Positions 62,977 to 64,000 of a stretch of 64,000 nucleotides of DNA are shown piece after piece (the first letter of the stretch is position 1; every line of letters begins with the position of its first letter). Both the position numbers and the translations under genes were made by a program. The DNA comes from Massilia sp. NR 4-1 (GTDB taxonomy: Bacteria > Pseudomonadota > Gammaproteobacteria > Burkholderiales > Burkholderiaceae_D), in assembly GCF_001191005.1 (NCBI RefSeq), contig NZ_CP012201.1, forward strand, positions 5,146,001 to 5,210,000. Reading direction: 5' to 3'. The notes under the pieces are model-generated. The model made no database searches and had not been told where the DNA came from. It saw nothing but the letters and a program-made list of their open reading frames with translations.

Positions 62977-63867
62977 ATGGCGGCGCAAGCCCTGCATCTG
63001 GTGCCGCCGTCCAGTATCGCCGAACCACTGCTGCGGGCGCGCAATGTGACGCTGGAATACCGCAGCGAAGGCCGTGTGCTGCGGGCTACCGACAGCGTCA
63101 GCTTCGACGTCTATCGCGGCGACCGCTTTGTGCTGCTCGGACCTTCCGGCTGCGGCAAATCCTCGTTGCTGAAAGCGGCGGGCGGCTTCATCGCACCGGC
63201 TGCGGGCAGCATCAGTGTCGGCGGCCAGGTGGTGCGCGGGCCGGGGCCGCAGCGCATGGCCGTGTTCCAGGAATTCGACCAGCTGCCGCCGTGGAAGACG
63301 GTGAAACAGAACGTGATGTTCCCCTTGCTGGCATCGGGCCGCGCCAGGCGCCACGAGGCCGAGGAACGCGCCCTGCACTGGATCGCCAAGGTGGGCCTGG
63401 ACGGCTTTGCCGATGCCTATCCGCACACCCTGTCCGGCGGCATGAAGCAGCGCGTGGCGATTGCGCGCGCCCTGGCCATGGAGCCGGAAGTGCTGCTGAT
63501 GGATGAACCCTTCGCCGCCCTCGACGCGCTGACCCGGCGCAAGATGCAGGAAGAGCTGGGCCGCCTGTGGGAAGAGGCGCGCTTCACGCTGCTTTTCGTC
63601 ACCCATTCGATCGAGGAGGCGCTGGTGGTGGGCAACCGCATCCTGCTGCTGTCGCCGCATCCGGGGCGGGTGCGGGCCGAGATCAACAGCCACCAGTTCG
63701 ATTTGCACAGCGCGGGCAGCGCCGAATTCCAGGCTGCCAGCCAGCGCATCCACAATCTCCTGTTTGGCGCCGATGCCGCCGCCCATGAAGCGGCACCGCA
63801 TCCGGCTGCGCAAGGCGAGCCGCGTGCTTCGGCCGCCACCGCTTCCGAGACCGCGAGGCAGGCATGA
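62977..63867 (+). CDS. ABC transporter ATP-binding protein (TauB/SsuB-like)
   Basis: A 296-residue ATPase, starting one base after the binding-protein stop. Walker A is LGPSGCGKSSLLKAAGGF, Q-loop AVFQEFDQLPPWKTV, signature LSGGMKQRVAIARALAM, Walker B VLLMDEPFAALDALTRRK, H-loop FVTHSIEEAL. The last ~35 residues form an Ala/His-rich tail beyond the usual length. The stop overlaps the next start (ATGA). Confidence 0.93.
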   Translation: MAAQALHLVPPSSIAEPLLRARNVTLEYRSEGRVLRATDSVSFDVYRGDRFVLLGPSGCGKSSLLKAAGGFIAPAAGSISVGGQVVRGPGPQRMAVFQEFDQLPPWKTVKQNVMFPLLASGRARRHEAEERALHWIAKVGLDGFADAYPHTLSGGMKQRVAIARALAMEPEVLLMDEPFAALDALTRRKMQEELGRLWEEARFTLLFVTHSIEEALVVGNRILLLSPHPGRVRAEINSHQFDLHSAGSAEFQAASQRIHNLLFGADAAAHEAAPHPAAQGEPRASAATASETARQA

Positions 63868-64000
63868 GCACACCTTTGCTCGATCCGCCGATCCGCCCCG
63901 AGCTGGAATATCCCCTTGTCTTGCCATGGCTGGTGCAACTGCCAGGCCGCCAGCGTGGGGATGCATCGCCTGAAAACGCGAGGAACACTGCTGCCGCAGC
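63864..64000 (+). CDS. Probable ABC transporter permease, 5' part only
   Basis: The start ATG 63864 overlaps the ATPase stop. Only ~45 N-terminal residues are in the window (MSTPLLDPPIRPELEYPLV...), a hydrophilic leader like that of TauC/SsuC-type permeases. No membrane segment is reached. The assignment rests on position in the operon. Confidence 0.6.
   Translation, partial: MSTPLLDPPIRPELEYPLVLPWLVQLPGRQRGDASPENARNTAAA

Overview
The window is a dense, GC-rich chromosomal segment of a betaproteobacterium. Oxalobacteraceae (Massilia/Duganella/Janthinobacterium-like) is the best guess. It rests on the base composition and on runs such as nadK-recN, hemH, grpE-dnaK-dnaJ and uppP-recQ set among TonB, TolC and c-di-GMP genes; this is an inference, not a database match. 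There is no rRNA, CRISPR array, transposase or prophage. One tRNA (Gly, CCC anticodon) is present.

Layout. 1-7.5 kb: a Bcr/CflA-type drug exporter, then an apparent operon of an HDOD-GAF-histidine kinase, a REC-PAS-GGDEF-EAL response regulator and a 13-repeat Sel1 protein (c-di-GMP signalling). 7.5-9.2 kb: a carboxymuconolactone-decarboxylase/tautomerase pair divergent from a LysR regulator, with nested dyads between them. 9.2-15.6 kb: tRNA-Gly, a HIRAN-like membrane-anchored protein, trmB, an EamA exporter with a divergent AraC regulator, and uppP-recQ. 15.9-16.6 kb: two tandem, exported, Lys/Ala-rich small proteins and a strong terminator.

16.9-31.6 kb is the most unusual part. Seven co-directional, mostly overlapping genes encode a TolC-like outer-membrane lipoprotein, a short periplasmic adaptor, a Sec-exported phage-tail-collar-domain protein, a Sel1 protein, a 2334-residue adhesin, an HlyD-like protein with a large cytosolic N-terminal region, and a site-2 (M50) metalloprotease fused to an HlyD-like domain. 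The adhesin has an LEQRFMFDGA motif near its start and five ~310-residue repeat units. No ABC ATPase is present, so this looks like a dedicated adhesin export or processing system that is not a standard type I system.

31.6-40 kb: D-lactate dehydrogenase, an orphan protein, a Cys-cluster protein, and a heme/iron uptake operon (ChaN lipoprotein, ExbB, ExbD, TonB, HasR/hemoglobin-type receptor) behind a clear Fur-like palindrome. 40-44 kb: PAP2 phosphatase, a half-size EamA protein, a TetR regulator with a palindromic operator, then pcm, a rhodanese and a TolC. 44-48.5 kb: HAD phosphatase, gloA, a sorbosone-dehydrogenase-like protein and small conserved proteins.

48.5-60.3 kb is a stress-response region. 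A LexA-type SOS box lies upstream of nadK-recN. The hemH gene is preceded by a dispersed repeat. Heat-shock sigma-32-type promoters precede grpE and dnaK. A second perfect LexA-type box sits directly before a radical-SAM/UdgX DNA-repair pair. The window ends (61-64 kb) in a tauABCD-like operon: a TauD-type dioxygenase, a substrate-binding protein, an ATPase and the first codons of a probable permease.
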